Below, piece after piece: positions 14,906 to 23,230 of a stretch of DNA of 30,366 bases; position 1 is the stretch's first letter, and every line of letters begins with the position of its first letter. This DNA comes from Clostridiales bacterium (GTDB lineage Bacteria; Bacillota; Clostridia; Oscillospirales; Acutalibacteraceae). Both the position numbers and the translations under genes were made by a program. Location of the stretch: assembly GCA_019419895.1 (NCBI GenBank), contig JAHZIE010000019.1, positions 1 to 30,366 of the forward strand, read 5' to 3'. Below the pieces are notes generated by a model. It searched no databases. It saw nothing but the letters and a program-made list of their open reading frames with translations, and had not been told where the DNA came from.

Positions 14906-15169
14906 TTTATAAAAGTCTTTCATCCAGAAGATTTCCCTTGCTTTTTCATCATTTTGAGGAGCTTGAGGGGAAGGAAAAATGGGCGGTATTAATCGCCAAA
15001 ATATAAATGTTATCCATGAAGGAATCTAGGCGCGAAGGCTTTTCAAAAAACGGAGGGAAATTAAATACAATCCAGCTTTTGGAATTTGTCTATCGCGGAA
15101 AGGCGGAAGTTCGGCCATTTTGGAAACTATAGATTTTTATGGCAGGGATTCCATGGAGAATTATCAGGT

Positions 15170-15210
15170 AAGATGAGGAAATTGCAGGATATCTGTAATT
15201 TCCTCATCTT
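15170..15210. repeat. Perfect 14-bp inverted repeat (stable hairpin)
   Basis: AAGATGAGGAAATT (15170-15183) and AATTTCCTCATCTT (15197-15210) pair perfectly around a 13-base loop that itself contains CAG...CTG. It lies about 105 bp upstream of the moxR promoter. There is no strong T tail on either strand. Confidence 0.65.
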
Positions 15211-15314
15211 TGTTCTGGATTGGTAATGTAAAATGGGTGATGAAACTTACAGATGAAAGATCCTATTTTATCATCTATTTTTTCCAAAAAGGTAAGATGT
15301 AAAATGTTTTTTTC

Positions 15315-15343
15315 TGTACATTTAGTTTGTTGTATGCTATACT
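15315..15343 (+). promoter_or_regulatory. Promoter of the moxR operon (extended -10)
   Basis: TGTACA (15315-15320), a 17-bp spacer and TATACT (15338-15343) preceded by TGC, giving an extended -10 element. It lies 48 bp before the moxR start codon. Confidence 0.65.
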
Positions 15344-15391
15344 ATATTAAATATTTTATGGATTATCACAGGAAAGATAGGAGGAAGATTC

Positions 15392-16345
15392 ATGGAGGAG
15401 ATTTCACTGCCGGAGCTTTCCCGGCGCCTGGAGCAAAATATTGCGTCGGTGATTATGGGAAAAAATGAAATCATTGAGAAGGTGGTTCTTTCCATTTTGT
15501 GCGGCGGTCATGTCCTTTTAGAGGATATACCTGGTACAGGAAAAACCACTTTGGCCAAGGCTTTGGCCAAATCTATCCAAGTGGATTTCCGCCGTGTGCA
15601 GTTCACTCCCGATCTGCTTCCCTCTGAACTCACCGGCCTTAATTTTTTTAATCAGAAACAGGGAGAGTTTGAATTCAAGAAGGGGGCGCTTTTCACCAAC
15701 ATCCTGCTGGCGGATGAAATCAACCGGGCTACGCCCAGAACCCAGTCTAGCCTGCTGGAATGTATGGAAGAAGGGCAGATCACCGTGGACGGAGTCACTT
15801 ATCCGCTGGGCAAGCCGTTTTTTGTCGTTGCAACGCAAAATCCCATTGAAATCCAGGGAACCTTCCCCTTGCCGGAGGCCCAGCTCGACCGTTTCTTTAT
15901 GAGGCTGAGCATGGGATATCCAGAGCGGGAATATGAGAAAACGATGTTAGAAGCCTCTGCTCTGTCAAGTCCCCTGGATTCCCTGACAAGCGTCGCATCA
16001 CCTGAAGAGGTACTGGCTGGTCAGCGGCAGGTGCGGGAAATCAGAGTAAGCGATCCGGTAAAGGACTATATTTTAGAAATCATCTCGGCAACCAGAAAGC
16101 ATGCTGAAATCCGTCTCGGGGTCAGTCCACGCGGTTCCATCGCTTTTATGCGGGCATCCCAGGCAAGGGCGGGAATTTTTGGACGGGATTATGTGCTGCC
16201 GGATGATGCCAAAGCTGTATGCGTGGATGTTCTTGCTCATAGGATTATCTGCCGCGGGCATAACAGCGGGCAGTCGGCCGCCAATGCCGCGAGACTGATT
16301 CAGGAAATTGTGGAAAAGATCCCTGTTCCCATCGAATCGTTCTGA
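15392..16345 (+). CDS. MoxR-family AAA+ ATPase
   Basis: A 317-aa MoxR-type AAA+ ATPase, a chaperone-like protein that helps assemble or activate partner proteins, often those with von Willebrand A or DUF58 domains. Walker A is EDIPGTGKT (Lys51), Walker B is LLADEINRA (Asp108-Glu109), sensor 1 is ATQNP, and the lid carries the family's SPRGS segment. The ATG follows AGGAGGAAG. It is first in an operon with a DUF58 gene (17 bp later) and a DUF4129-like membrane protein gene. This arrangement is common in Bacillota and is usually followed by a transglutaminase gene, which is missing here. Confidence 0.95.
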   Translation: MEEISLPELSRRLEQNIASVIMGKNEIIEKVVLSILCGGHVLLEDIPGTGKTTLAKALAKSIQVDFRRVQFTPDLLPSELTGLNFFNQKQGEFEFKKGALFTNILLADEINRATPRTQSSLLECMEEGQITVDGVTYPLGKPFFVVATQNPIEIQGTFPLPEAQLDRFFMRLSMGYPEREYEKTMLEASALSSPLDSLTSVASPEEVLAGQRQVREIRVSDPVKDYILEIISATRKHAEIRLGVSPRGSIAFMRASQARAGIFGRDYVLPDDAKAVCVDVLAHRIICRGHNSGQSAANAARLIQEIVEKIPVPIESF

Positions 16346-16362
16346 GGAAAGAAGGCGGGGAA

Positions 16363-17508
16363 ATGGAATTTGTTGTCCTTGCGCTGCTCATCGGCCTTCT
16401 GATTCTTATTCAAAACAGGCTGTACCGTACCAGAGGAATGGAAAAGCTGGATTATGAATGCCGCCTGAACGTTGGGGAAGCCCGCCAGGGGGATGAAATT
16501 GAATTGGTAGAAGTGCTTTCCAACCGGAAATGGCTGCCGATGCCTTGGCTGAAAACGGAAATCACCTCGTCGAGGTGGCTGGATTTTGCCGGTTCCCAAT
16601 CGGTGGTCACAGGGGAAACCAGGTATGTCCCCAGTTTTTTCATGCTGAAAGGGCATCATAAGGTTGTACGAAAATGGCGGGTAAAATGTCTGAAAAGGGG
16701 AGTATTTTCCATAGATAAAGTGGTGGTGGTTTCCACTGACCTTCTGGGCAATGTTTCCCTGTCCTCCCCTGTGGAGGTGGATGCCTCCGTCACCGTTTTG
16801 CCCGCCCCGCTGGAACTGGAGGAGCTTTTTTTGGCCGCAAACCGGTTGTGCGGGGATTTGATAGTGCGGAGGCGTTATATTCCCGATCCCTTCTATCTCT
16901 CCGGGGTGAGGGAATATACGAACCGGGATCCCCTTAATCGCGTTCACTGGCCTGCCACAGCCAGGGAACAGCGCCTGATGGTGCGGAATAATGATGATAC
17001 GACCTCGCAAAGCCTGCTGCTTCTGCTCAATGCACAGACGAGTTATCCCCGCAATTTTACCACGGTGGATAAGGAACTGATGGAAAGATCCATTCGTGTC
17101 TGCGCCACATATCTGGAGCAGACGCTGGAGAGCGGGATTCCTGTCCGCCTGATGTCCAATAGCAGCGCGGGCGCGGGGGAAGGGCCTGTTGTCAGCACGG
17201 AAAGCTGGGGAAGAGAGCATGTGCTGGATTTGGAACGTATTCTGGCACGGCTAAGACTGAATGTTACAGAGCCTTTTCACAGTTTTTTGGAGGGGCACTG
17301 CCGAATGATGTCTTCCACTGATATTGTACTGATTACGTCCTATTTGAGCGATGAAATTTTTGAATTTGCACGGGATAAGCAGGCGCAGGGGGTGCATGTG
17401 AAGCTGCTGGCTGTCTGCAATCTGGAAGAAGTGCTGGATTTGCCCGGGGACTGTGAAATTTTCTGCCTGAGGGAAGAGGATTTCCGGCTTGCTTCGGAGG
17501 CTGTTTGA
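16363..17508 (+). CDS. DUF58 domain-containing protein
   Basis: A 381-aa protein with one N-terminal membrane helix (FVVLALLIGLLILI) followed by a largely beta-stranded region. The DUF58 core is at about 180-230: a GVREYT segment followed by DPLNRVHWPATAREQ and then MVRNNDD. The C-terminal part resembles a degenerate von Willebrand A fold. DUF58 proteins are regularly encoded with MoxR ATPases and are thought to be their client or partner at the membrane. The biochemical role is unknown. GGCGGGG precedes the ATG, and the gene overlaps the next one at TGATG/GATG. Confidence 0.9.
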   Translation: MEFVVLALLIGLLILIQNRLYRTRGMEKLDYECRLNVGEARQGDEIELVEVLSNRKWLPMPWLKTEITSSRWLDFAGSQSVVTGETRYVPSFFMLKGHHKVVRKWRVKCLKRGVFSIDKVVVVSTDLLGNVSLSSPVEVDASVTVLPAPLELEELFLAANRLCGDLIVRRRYIPDPFYLSGVREYTNRDPLNRVHWPATAREQRLMVRNNDDTTSQSLLLLLNAQTSYPRNFTTVDKELMERSIRVCATYLEQTLESGIPVRLMSNSSAGAGEGPVVSTESWGREHVLDLERILARLRLNVTEPFHSFLEGHCRMMSSTDIVLITSYLSDEIFEFARDKQAQGVHVKLLAVCNLEEVLDLPGDCEIFCLREEDFRLASEAV

Positions 17509-18902
17509 TGTTTTCTGATGGTGGAATGGGGGGAAGATTATTGAAGCAAAAAGTATTTTTTTCTGTTATGAAGGGATTGTGCGCCCTGTTTTTTCTGCTT
17601 TACTGTTACCCTTTTTTCTTCCTGATCAACGGTATGACCCGGCCGGAGGATGGCGCTGCCGTCTCTCTGCTGGAAACGGCGGCTATGATTCCGCCGGGGG
17701 GAATCGGCTGGCTGCTGGGAATTGGCTTAGGAAAAACAAAGCTTGGGCTTGTGAAGCGTAATATGATCAGGGTGGCGATGATGTTTCCCATTGCGGCCGT
17801 GTTTTTTTATTGTTGTTTTTCCCTTCGCGGCCTGTGGGTAGCCGTGCCGGCTGCCGTCTTTTCCGCTGTTTTTTATTTTATGGGCTATATGCTGGCCTAT
17901 TTGTCCTATGACGATATTGTCTCAGGCAAAGGGTATTTGGTGCTGGCGGCCTTGTATGGGTGCGCCATATTGGCGGCCAATCTGCTGGGAATTCCAGCGG
18001 ATGTTCCGGTTTTTATTCTTTTATTTGCGGCGGCAACCGTAATTTATCTGGTCCAGGCCAATCAATCCAATATTGATTATTTGATGGCGAGAAGAAAGCA
18101 TCCTCTTTCTCAGCTTCCGAAAAAGATCCGCCGTTATAATCTGTTTTTGACAGGCGGAATGGTGATTTTTCTGTTTTTGCTTTTTTTGCTCAAGGATTGG
18201 CTTGCGGCTGCGCTCGGATGGCTGGGAGAGCTTCTCCGCAAAGGAATCGTATATCTTCTTTCCCTGATGGATAATAAAACGGAGTACACTCCGCCGTCAT
18301 CGGGAAATCAGCTTCCTCCTGAGTTAGAGCAAATCACACAGGAAGCAAGCGGGAGCAATCCAATTGCACAGGCGATTTTTTATATTGTGGTTTCCGTCAT
18401 ATTGGTTGGTGTGATTATTATTTATAGAAAAGAGATACTTTACGCCTTTTTAGGAATTTACCGGAGAATGAAAAAGCTCCTATCCCGGATTCTGCACAGG
18501 AAATATGAAGCCAAAAGGGTGGTGGACGATTCTTCGGAATATTATATTGATATCGAAGAAGAGCTTCTTCCTTTTGAGGATCAGTCCCCGCGGCGGCGTT
18601 TGGCAAGCCCCCTGCGCCAGTGGAGGAAGGAAGTCAGGCGTTATGAAAAAATGGCAGGCGGAGAAGAAAAATTCCGCCGGGGTTACGCCCTGATTTTAAA
18701 ATGGCTTATCATTCAAAAAATTCCCATCCGTCCCGCGGATACCACGTTGGAGATTTTGGATAAAGCGCAGGCTTCCATTCCTCGGCAGGAGTTCGCGCCG
18801 TCCACAGAAGCTTATAATGCCCTTCGGTATGGAGAGCGGGAGTTTCCGCCGGAAAAGCTCTCACAGGTTGACTCCCTGCTGGGCAGCCTGATGAAAGGAT
18901 AA
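17508..18902 (+). CDS. Multi-spanning membrane protein with a DUF4129-like C-terminus
   Basis: A 464-aa membrane protein with about seven or eight hydrophobic helices in the first 330 residues. A basic cytoplasmic stretch (RRMKKLLSRILHRKYEAKR) follows, and then a soluble C-terminal domain. That domain has the DUF4129 pattern: a helical YEKMAGGEEKFRRGYALIL segment, PADTTLEIL, and AYNALRYGEREF. In related operons this domain is fused to or sits beside a membrane transglutaminase-like protein; here no Cys-His-Asp protease core is present. ATG 17508 overlaps the previous stop and lies seven bases after CGGAGG; a TTG one codon earlier is less likely. It is third and last in the MoxR operon. Confidence 0.78.
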   Translation: MFSDGGMGGRLLKQKVFFSVMKGLCALFFLLYCYPFFFLINGMTRPEDGAAVSLLETAAMIPPGGIGWLLGIGLGKTKLGLVKRNMIRVAMMFPIAAVFFYCCFSLRGLWVAVPAAVFSAVFYFMGYMLAYLSYDDIVSGKGYLVLAALYGCAILAANLLGIPADVPVFILLFAAATVIYLVQANQSNIDYLMARRKHPLSQLPKKIRRYNLFLTGGMVIFLFLLFLLKDWLAAALGWLGELLRKGIVYLLSLMDNKTEYTPPSSGNQLPPELEQITQEASGSNPIAQAIFYIVVSVILVGVIIIYRKEILYAFLGIYRRMKKLLSRILHRKYEAKRVVDDSSEYYIDIEEELLPFEDQSPRRRLASPLRQWRKEVRRYEKMAGGEEKFRRGYALILKWLIIQKIPIRPADTTLEILDKAQASIPRQEFAPSTEAYNALRYGEREFPPEKLSQVDSLLGSLMKG

Positions 18903-18936
18903 AGACTGTTCTATCAGTCCGCAAGCGGTATAAAGA

Positions 18937-18972
18937 AAATCCTCCGTACAATCACAACGGTACGGGGGATTT
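18937..18972. terminator. Terminator between convergent units
   Basis: AAATCCTCCGTAC (18937-18949) pairs with GTACGGGGGATTT (18960-18972) over 13 bp with one wobble and a 10-base loop. Flanking A and T residues let it serve the MoxR operon on the plus strand and the MFS gene arriving on the minus strand. Confidence 0.75.
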
Positions 18973-19095
18973 CTTATATTCAGGTATCGCCGCGGCCTGA
19001 ATATGGATACTCCTCTATGGCCTTTTCCAAGAAATCAGAAAAGGGGGAGCGTTTCATTAAAATTCCCACCAGCAGTCACCTCTTTGCAAAAATGA

Positions 19096-20328
19096 TCATT
19101 TCTCTAATTTTACGAAAAATCCGGCGGAGGCTAAGCCGATCACGCATACAAGCAATCCGCTGGGAATCAGTATCCAATAGACGCTGTTTGAGAAATGGTC
19201 AAACAGGGTTCCGTAAATGATCTGGCCCGCCGGCTGCGCGCACATAGAGAGTGTGAACACATAGGACATCACCTTGCCCATCAGATGCTCCGGCGTGCGT
19301 TTCTGTATGACAGAAATAGCGTAAGTGGAGAAAAAGCTGCATCCAAGCTGGCAGGCGGAGAACATCATCAGCAAAATCAGATAGCGGGAAAAAGCGTTTA
19401 TTGGAAGAAGAAAAGCAATTCCACAGGGAACCAGGCAGAAACCGAAGGATACCAGGACAATAACAAGATGGTGCGACCGCAGTTTCTTGGCTAGCAAAAC
19501 AACGAACAGGCTGCCCAAGATGGAGGCGGCGCCCATGGCGCTTTCCGCCGCGCCATAGTATCCGGCCGAAAATCCCAGTACCGTGCGTACCAGATAAGGA
19601 AAGCCTACCACGGCGGTACCAGCTACAAACAGGCTTACCATAGCCGCCAAAAGGAGCAGTTTCAGAATACCGGGCTGTTCCCAGCGCAAAAAACGCATGC
19701 TGGCAGAGAAATCTTCCTGAATAACCGCGCCCACGCTCATTTTATGTTCAGTTTTTTTATATTCCAGCCGGATAAAACATTCCAGCAGGGCGGTGAGAAA
19801 GAAACAGGCAACCGCCGCGCGGAATATCGGCTGAATTCCAAACGCGGTATAGAACATGCTTCCTAAAAATGGAGTAAGAAGGGAAGCGATGGACGCCACC
19901 TGATTGATGAGGGCGTTGCCTTTTACAATATTGTCCCCGGAGAGCATTTGAGGGACGCAGGACTGCACAGTGGGCGATTCAAACGCGCCTAATAGGGACA
20001 GGATGATGAGAAGCACTCCGATTACAAAAATATCCTGTCCATAAGACATGGCAAAACCGGCGGCGAGCACCGATAAGCCGGAAAGAGCGTCCAGCGCCAC
20101 CATGATATTGCGGCGGTTAGCCCGGTCCGCGAGAATTCCTCCAAGTGGAGAACGTAAAATCATTGGGAGCATGGATATAGCCAGCAAGGTGGCAAAAATG
20201 GAAGCCGATCCAGTCTGCTCCAACACATACATGGATAAAGCGAATTTCAGCGTATAGTTGCCCAGCAGGGAGCTGGCCTGCCCTAAAATCAAAAGGTTAA
20301 AATTGCGGTTAAAAAGCTTCTGTTTCAT
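19096..20328 (-). CDS. Major facilitator superfamily exporter (MFS_3/EntS-like)
   Basis: A 410-aa, twelve-helix MFS exporter. The loop between helices 2 and 3 carries the motif A-like sequence SPLGGILADRANRRN, and the FESPTVQSCVPQ segment in helix 5 is typical of the EntS / macrolide-efflux branch. The substrate may be a drug, bile compound or siderophore; sequence does not decide. The start codon at 20328 overlaps the stop of the preceding small gene (ATGA), and GGGGAGGAG lies immediately upstream, which indicates translational coupling. Control is likely through the TetR-type gene upstream, whose putative operator covers the shared promoter. Confidence 0.92.
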   Translation of the reverse strand: MKQKLFNRNFNLLILGQASSLLGNYTLKFALSMYVLEQTGSASIFATLLAISMLPMILRSPLGGILADRANRRNIMVALDALSGLSVLAAGFAMSYGQDIFVIGVLLIILSLLGAFESPTVQSCVPQMLSGDNIVKGNALINQVASIASLLTPFLGSMFYTAFGIQPIFRAAVACFFLTALLECFIRLEYKKTEHKMSVGAVIQEDFSASMRFLRWEQPGILKLLLLAAMVSLFVAGTAVVGFPYLVRTVLGFSAGYYGAAESAMGAASILGSLFVVLLAKKLRSHHLVIVLVSFGFCLVPCGIAFLLPINAFSRYLILLMMFSACQLGCSFFSTYAISVIQKRTPEHLMGKVMSYVFTLSMCAQPAGQIIYGTLFDHFSNSVYWILIPSGLLVCVIGLASAGFFVKLEK

Positions 20329-20621
20329 TTTCTCCTCCCCCATATAAAAATCCGCAGCAGCTCTGCCGCGAGACCTCCGGCAGCCAGAAGGAAACACCAA
20401 ATTGCCGCTGTTTTATGGCCTCTGCGTATAAGCGGTTTTGTGCAGAGCAGCAACCCTGTTTCGATGGCAATAGAGAATCCTCTTGCGGCAAAGCGGAACA
20501 AGCGGCTTTCATTGTATTTGCGTGTAACCCTCTTGTCGAATTTGTCCGCGGATACTTCTATCCATTCTTCCAGCTGCGCGGCGATCTTTTCCACTTTTGT
20601 GTCAAATTCTTTGTCTGTCAT
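20325..20621 (-). CDS. Small membrane protein co-expressed with the MFS exporter
   Basis: A 98-aa protein of unknown family. The N-terminal half is charged and helical (TDKEFDTKVEKIAAQLEEW) and probably cytoplasmic. Two hydrophobic segments follow at ~54-70 and ~76-94 (AAIWCFLLAAGGLAAELLRIF). The start at 20621 is seven bases after GGAGGT; an ATG five codons upstream overlaps that site. Its stop overlaps the start of the MFS gene by four bases, so the two are made together, and it may be an accessory subunit or stabiliser of the pump. That role is inference from position. Confidence 0.75.
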   Translation of the reverse strand: MTDKEFDTKVEKIAAQLEEWIEVSADKFDKRVTRKYNESRLFRFAARGFSIAIETGLLLCTKPLIRRGHKTAAIWCFLLAAGGLAAELLRIFIWGRRK

Positions 20622-20677
20622 CGCTTTTACCTCCATTGGTTCAATTTATTGTCCTGCTGTTCATGATGGGAAGACTT

Positions 20678-20706
20678 TTATACATACCTTATGCTGGTAT
20701 GTATAA
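20678..20706. promoter_or_regulatory. Putative TetR operator over the efflux promoter
   Basis: TTATACATACC and GGTATGTATAA are perfect 11-bp inverted arms with a 7-base spacer. On the minus strand a -35-like TATACA (20705-20700) and a -10-like TATAAA (20682-20677), 17 bp apart, lie almost wholly inside the palindrome. A repressor bound here would block the small-protein/MFS operon. The half-site recurs at the tetR promoter. Confidence 0.7.
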
Positions 20707-20754
20707 AGGCAAACAAAACGCTTGTTAATACCAACCGAATGAATGTATTGATAT

Positions 20755-20786
20755 AAAATAAAATTGCCTTATGGCAATCTTATTTT
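20755..20786 (-). terminator. Terminator overlapping the end of tetR
   Basis: On the minus strand AAAATAAGATTGCC pairs with GGCAATTTTATTTT around a 4-base loop (one mismatch), giving a T-rich 3' end. The stem includes the stop codon of the regulator gene. Confidence 0.75.
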
Positions 20787-21427
20787 TTGTCGGGTAATTT
20801 TTCAAAGAATTCCTCCACCAAGGCGTAAATGGAATCATCCATGAGAGGGACGCCCATCTTCTCCAGCATATCGCCAAGGAAATGAAATTTGTGCTTCATT
20901 TCCTCTTTCTCAGCTGGAAACACAGAAGGAAGCAGCCACAGGCTGGTGAGCAACGGCATTAATTCTGCAATTTCCCTGGCATACTCGGTATGCAGAGAGC
21001 CGTCCTTATTCCCTTCCTCCAGCAGTTCCTGATAATATGGGGTAAGGATACGACGGTTGGATTCGATCATCTCCACTAAAAGGCGGGGATTTCTCGTAAG
21101 TGGGATCGACTGTATTGTCATGCTGGTACGGGCTTCATCCGACTGGTTCAGGCGGATAGCCTCCCGCAGTTTTTGCAGGCCGTTCAGATCAGAACGTTTA
21201 CGGACAGTTTCAAAAGGATTATTCGTGATAAACATCCGATCTCCTACCGCATCCATGATTTCCTCTTTTGATTTGAAATGGTGATAGACCGCCCCTTTGG
21301 ATAAACCGCCTAACTCGTTCACAATATCCTGGATTGTGGTGTTGTCATATCCTTTTTCCAAAAAGAGGCGTTGAGCCGCCTCTAATATCTTTTCTACTGT
21401 CACTTCCGGGTATTTATTCCTCGCCAT
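20780..21427 (-). CDS. TetR/AcrR-family transcriptional repressor
   Basis: A 215-aa TetR-type repressor. The N-terminal helix-turn-helix is clear: VEKILEAAQRLFLEKGYDN, TTIQDIVNELGGLSKGAVYHHF and KSKEEIMDAV (residues ~11-62). The remaining helical domain binds ligands and dimerises. The start at 21427 (MARNKYPEV) follows GAAGGAAGG by about ten bases. An ATG at 21454 lies only about 11 bases after the predicted transcription start and inside the operator, so it is less likely. The gene sits upstream of the small membrane protein/MFS pair, and a shared half-site (ATACATACC) is found at both promoters. It most likely represses itself and the pump until a toxic substrate binds. Confidence 0.93.
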   Translation of the reverse strand: MARNKYPEVTVEKILEAAQRLFLEKGYDNTTIQDIVNELGGLSKGAVYHHFKSKEEIMDAVGDRMFITNNPFETVRKRSDLNGLQKLREAIRLNQSDEARTSMTIQSIPLTRNPRLLVEMIESNRRILTPYYQELLEEGNKDGSLHTEYAREIAELMPLLTSLWLLPSVFPAEKEEMKHKFHFLGDMLEKMGVPLMDDSIYALVEEFFEKLPDKK

Positions 21428-21450
21428 ATAGCAGGAGCCTTCCTTCATTA

Positions 21451-21467
21451 ACATACATTCGGTATGT
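21451..21467. promoter_or_regulatory. Putative TetR operator at the tetR start site
   Basis: ACATAC and GTATGT are inverted arms with a 5-base spacer, placed just downstream of the -10 box of the tetR promoter, where a transcript would begin. It shares the ATACATACC half-site (minus strand) with the operator at 20678-20706, but the spacing between halves is four bases shorter. Confidence 0.6.
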
Positions 21468-21471
21468 ATTT

Positions 21472-21500
21472 ATTATATTCAGCCATGGAAAGTTTGTCAA
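21472..21500 (-). promoter_or_regulatory. Consensus promoter of the tetR gene
   Basis: On the minus strand TTGACA (21500-21495), exactly 17 bp, and TATAAT (21477-21472): both hexamers are perfect. Such a strong promoter fits an autorepressed regulator. Confidence 0.88.
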
Positions 21501-21620
21501 GAAAATTTGAGCTTACAGATTTTGAGCTATATTCTTACAGCCCGACAGCTTTATCCGGCATGCCGGCGTTGCTTTCTGCAAGGGCAAAAAAGCATTCATA
21601 ATTTAGACGATAGTAAAAAT

Positions 21621-21661
21621 AACGGAAAAAAGAAGGGAACGGTCCGTTGAAAGCCGTTCCC
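21621..21661 (-). terminator. Terminator after the minus-strand UroD-like gene
   Basis: On the minus strand GGGAACGG pairs perfectly with CCGTTCCC around an 11-base loop, followed by TTCTTTTTTCC. The remaining spacer between this gene and tetR (21501-21756) shows no gene. Confidence 0.8.
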
Positions 21662-21756
21662 AGGGATAAAGACCGATTTCTTTTTTGTTTCCGCATGGAA
21701 AAGATAAAGAAAATAGAAATCCAGCCTTAGGATTTCATACCATTTTATAATAAAGG

Positions 21757-22995
21757 CTAATAGTTTTCCACCATTTCCATAACAATCTGTTCCCAGCGTA
21801 TCAGGTTTCGCACGTCGTAACCGGCGGAACTGATATCCTTTAATACAATATCGCAGCTGCACCCGTTTCGCTTGCAGGCTTTAAGGGTCCGGCCAACTTC
21901 CGCGCGCACCTCATCTTCGTCCAGTTTTCTGGCCACGGCGGAAGGATTGGGCTTGTTGGCGATGACATACCTGTCCCCGATGATTTCCGCGGCGTTATCA
22001 ATATCTGCCCAGGGAGTAATGGAGATTTTCCGCAGGTGGGGAATTTTTTCTACTATATCAATTTTCTTGTCCAGGGGTTCGCAGCAGCCGTAATAGACCA
22101 GTCCAAAGGGCTCCATAATTTTTATCATGTAGTTAATGTCAAATTCTTCATGCATTTCTTTGGAAACCGAGGCGAAAATCTGTGCCATCCCTCTTCCCCA
22201 TACTTGATTCCTCTTTACAGTCCCCCCGTCGTATTCTCCAGGAAGATCGCTGGTCAGGGCGCTGGTGCAGTGCAGCTGCAGGGGAGCGATTTCAAAGAGT
22301 CCTTCCCGTTCCATCTGTTCCGACTTGCTGATTTCATAATCAGCAAGAGTAGAAACGATTTTATGAGTGAATTCCGGACGTTCAGCCAGGTCGATGAGGA
22401 GCGGGGTAACGCCACGGTAGCGGGCAATTTTATCCCACATGGTAATATAACTGGAATATCCGGTGATTTGAACCGGAAGAATATCCCCGATGACGTTTGC
22501 AATCCGTTCGAATTTGGCCATGGTGTCGGCTCTGTCATATTGTATCACAGGTGGATGCAGCTTTAACAGATCCTCCTCGTTGGCCAATTGATCATGGTAT
22601 TCGTGGGAAATGATATAGTTTCGTTCATCGGTGGCTATGGTGTTTTCATCTACGGTGATCCCACAGTCGGAATCCCTCATGGTCTTGAGCAGGGGGTAAT
22701 AAGGGGGGAGAATCATATCTGCTGGAAAGTATTTCCACTGAAAAAGCTTTTTTCGAAGATAATCTTCCACCGGCCGCAGGATGGGATCCTGACACAACAA
22801 GGTAAGGGAGCCGTCAAAATTCAGCTCGTGAAATGGGATCTCGTCGATTAATACCACCGGGCGGATTTGCCGCTTGTCATTGACCGCTGTATGAAGCTTC
22901 CGGTTCCGGCTGTTCCGCTCGTCGTGGGCGGCGATGGAATACTCATAAGCCAACTTACGGAGAATTTGTTCCTCATGATTGATTTCAATTCGCAC
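21757..22995 (-). CDS. Uroporphyrinogen decarboxylase-superfamily protein (UroD-like, methyltransferase-type) A
   Basis: A 412-aa protein I place, with moderate confidence, in the UroD / MtaA-CmuA superfamily. That superfamily includes heme-synthesis decarboxylases and zinc-dependent methyltransferases that act on corrinoid or other methyl carriers. Features include PLQLHCTSA (His242, Cys243), VYYGCCEPLDKK (Cys304, Cys305) followed by the barrel strand IPHLRKISITPWADID, and a Cys-rich C-terminus (374, 379, 381). These His and Cys residues could form the metal site, but the classical HxCG spacing of MtaA is not present. The start is GTG at 22995 with a modest AAGGG upstream. It is divergent from a second UroD-like gene; no heme biosynthesis or corrinoid-protein gene is adjacent. 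Confidence 0.72.
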   Translation of the reverse strand: MRIEINHEEQILRKLAYEYSIAAHDERNSRNRKLHTAVNDKRQIRPVVLIDEIPFHELNFDGSLTLLCQDPILRPVEDYLRKKLFQWKYFPADMILPPYYPLLKTMRDSDCGITVDENTIATDERNYIISHEYHDQLANEEDLLKLHPPVIQYDRADTMAKFERIANVIGDILPVQITGYSSYITMWDKIARYRGVTPLLIDLAERPEFTHKIVSTLADYEISKSEQMEREGLFEIAPLQLHCTSALTSDLPGEYDGGTVKRNQVWGRGMAQIFASVSKEMHEEFDINYMIKIMEPFGLVYYGCCEPLDKKIDIVEKIPHLRKISITPWADIDNAAEIIGDRYVIANKPNPSAVARKLDEDEVRAEVGRTLKACKRNGCSCDIVLKDISSAGYDVRNLIRWEQIVMEMVENY

Positions 22996-23156
22996 CGTTT
23001 ACACACCCTTTTCATCAAATTAAAGGATTGCAGTCATCATATCATAATGTTCAGAAGAATTCAATCTATTTTTGTGTAAATTCTCTTATCCTGGGATAAC
23101 CTCCTGAGAATCGCCGTCCAATGGAAAAATGATAGAGATTTTAACCATTTTTGATA

Positions 23157-23184
23157 TAGACATTTTTATTTCATATGTTATAAT
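23157..23184 (+). promoter_or_regulatory. Promoter of UroD-like gene B
   Basis: TAGACA (23157-23162), a 16-bp spacer and TATAAT (23179-23184) lie 46 bp before the start codon, within the 235-bp spacer shared with the divergent UroD-like gene A. Confidence 0.65.
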
Positions 23185-23230
23185 AAAACAAATTTTAAGA
23201 CGCTCTTCAGGGCATTAGGAGGAGATCATT

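Larger units (their letters stand above)
14796..15391. other. 600-bp intergenic region
   Basis: No convincing gene. It holds the GC-rich terminator-like hairpin at 14866-14899, a very stable inverted repeat at 15170-15210, and the promoter of the moxR operon at its right end. A 60-codon plus-strand frame at 14810-14992 runs through the terminator stem and has no ribosome binding site, so it is not called. Confidence 0.6.

Noticed and set aside
14810..14992. A 60-codon plus-strand frame
   Set aside because: It runs through a terminator-like stem, lacks a ribosome binding site and has no recognisable motif.
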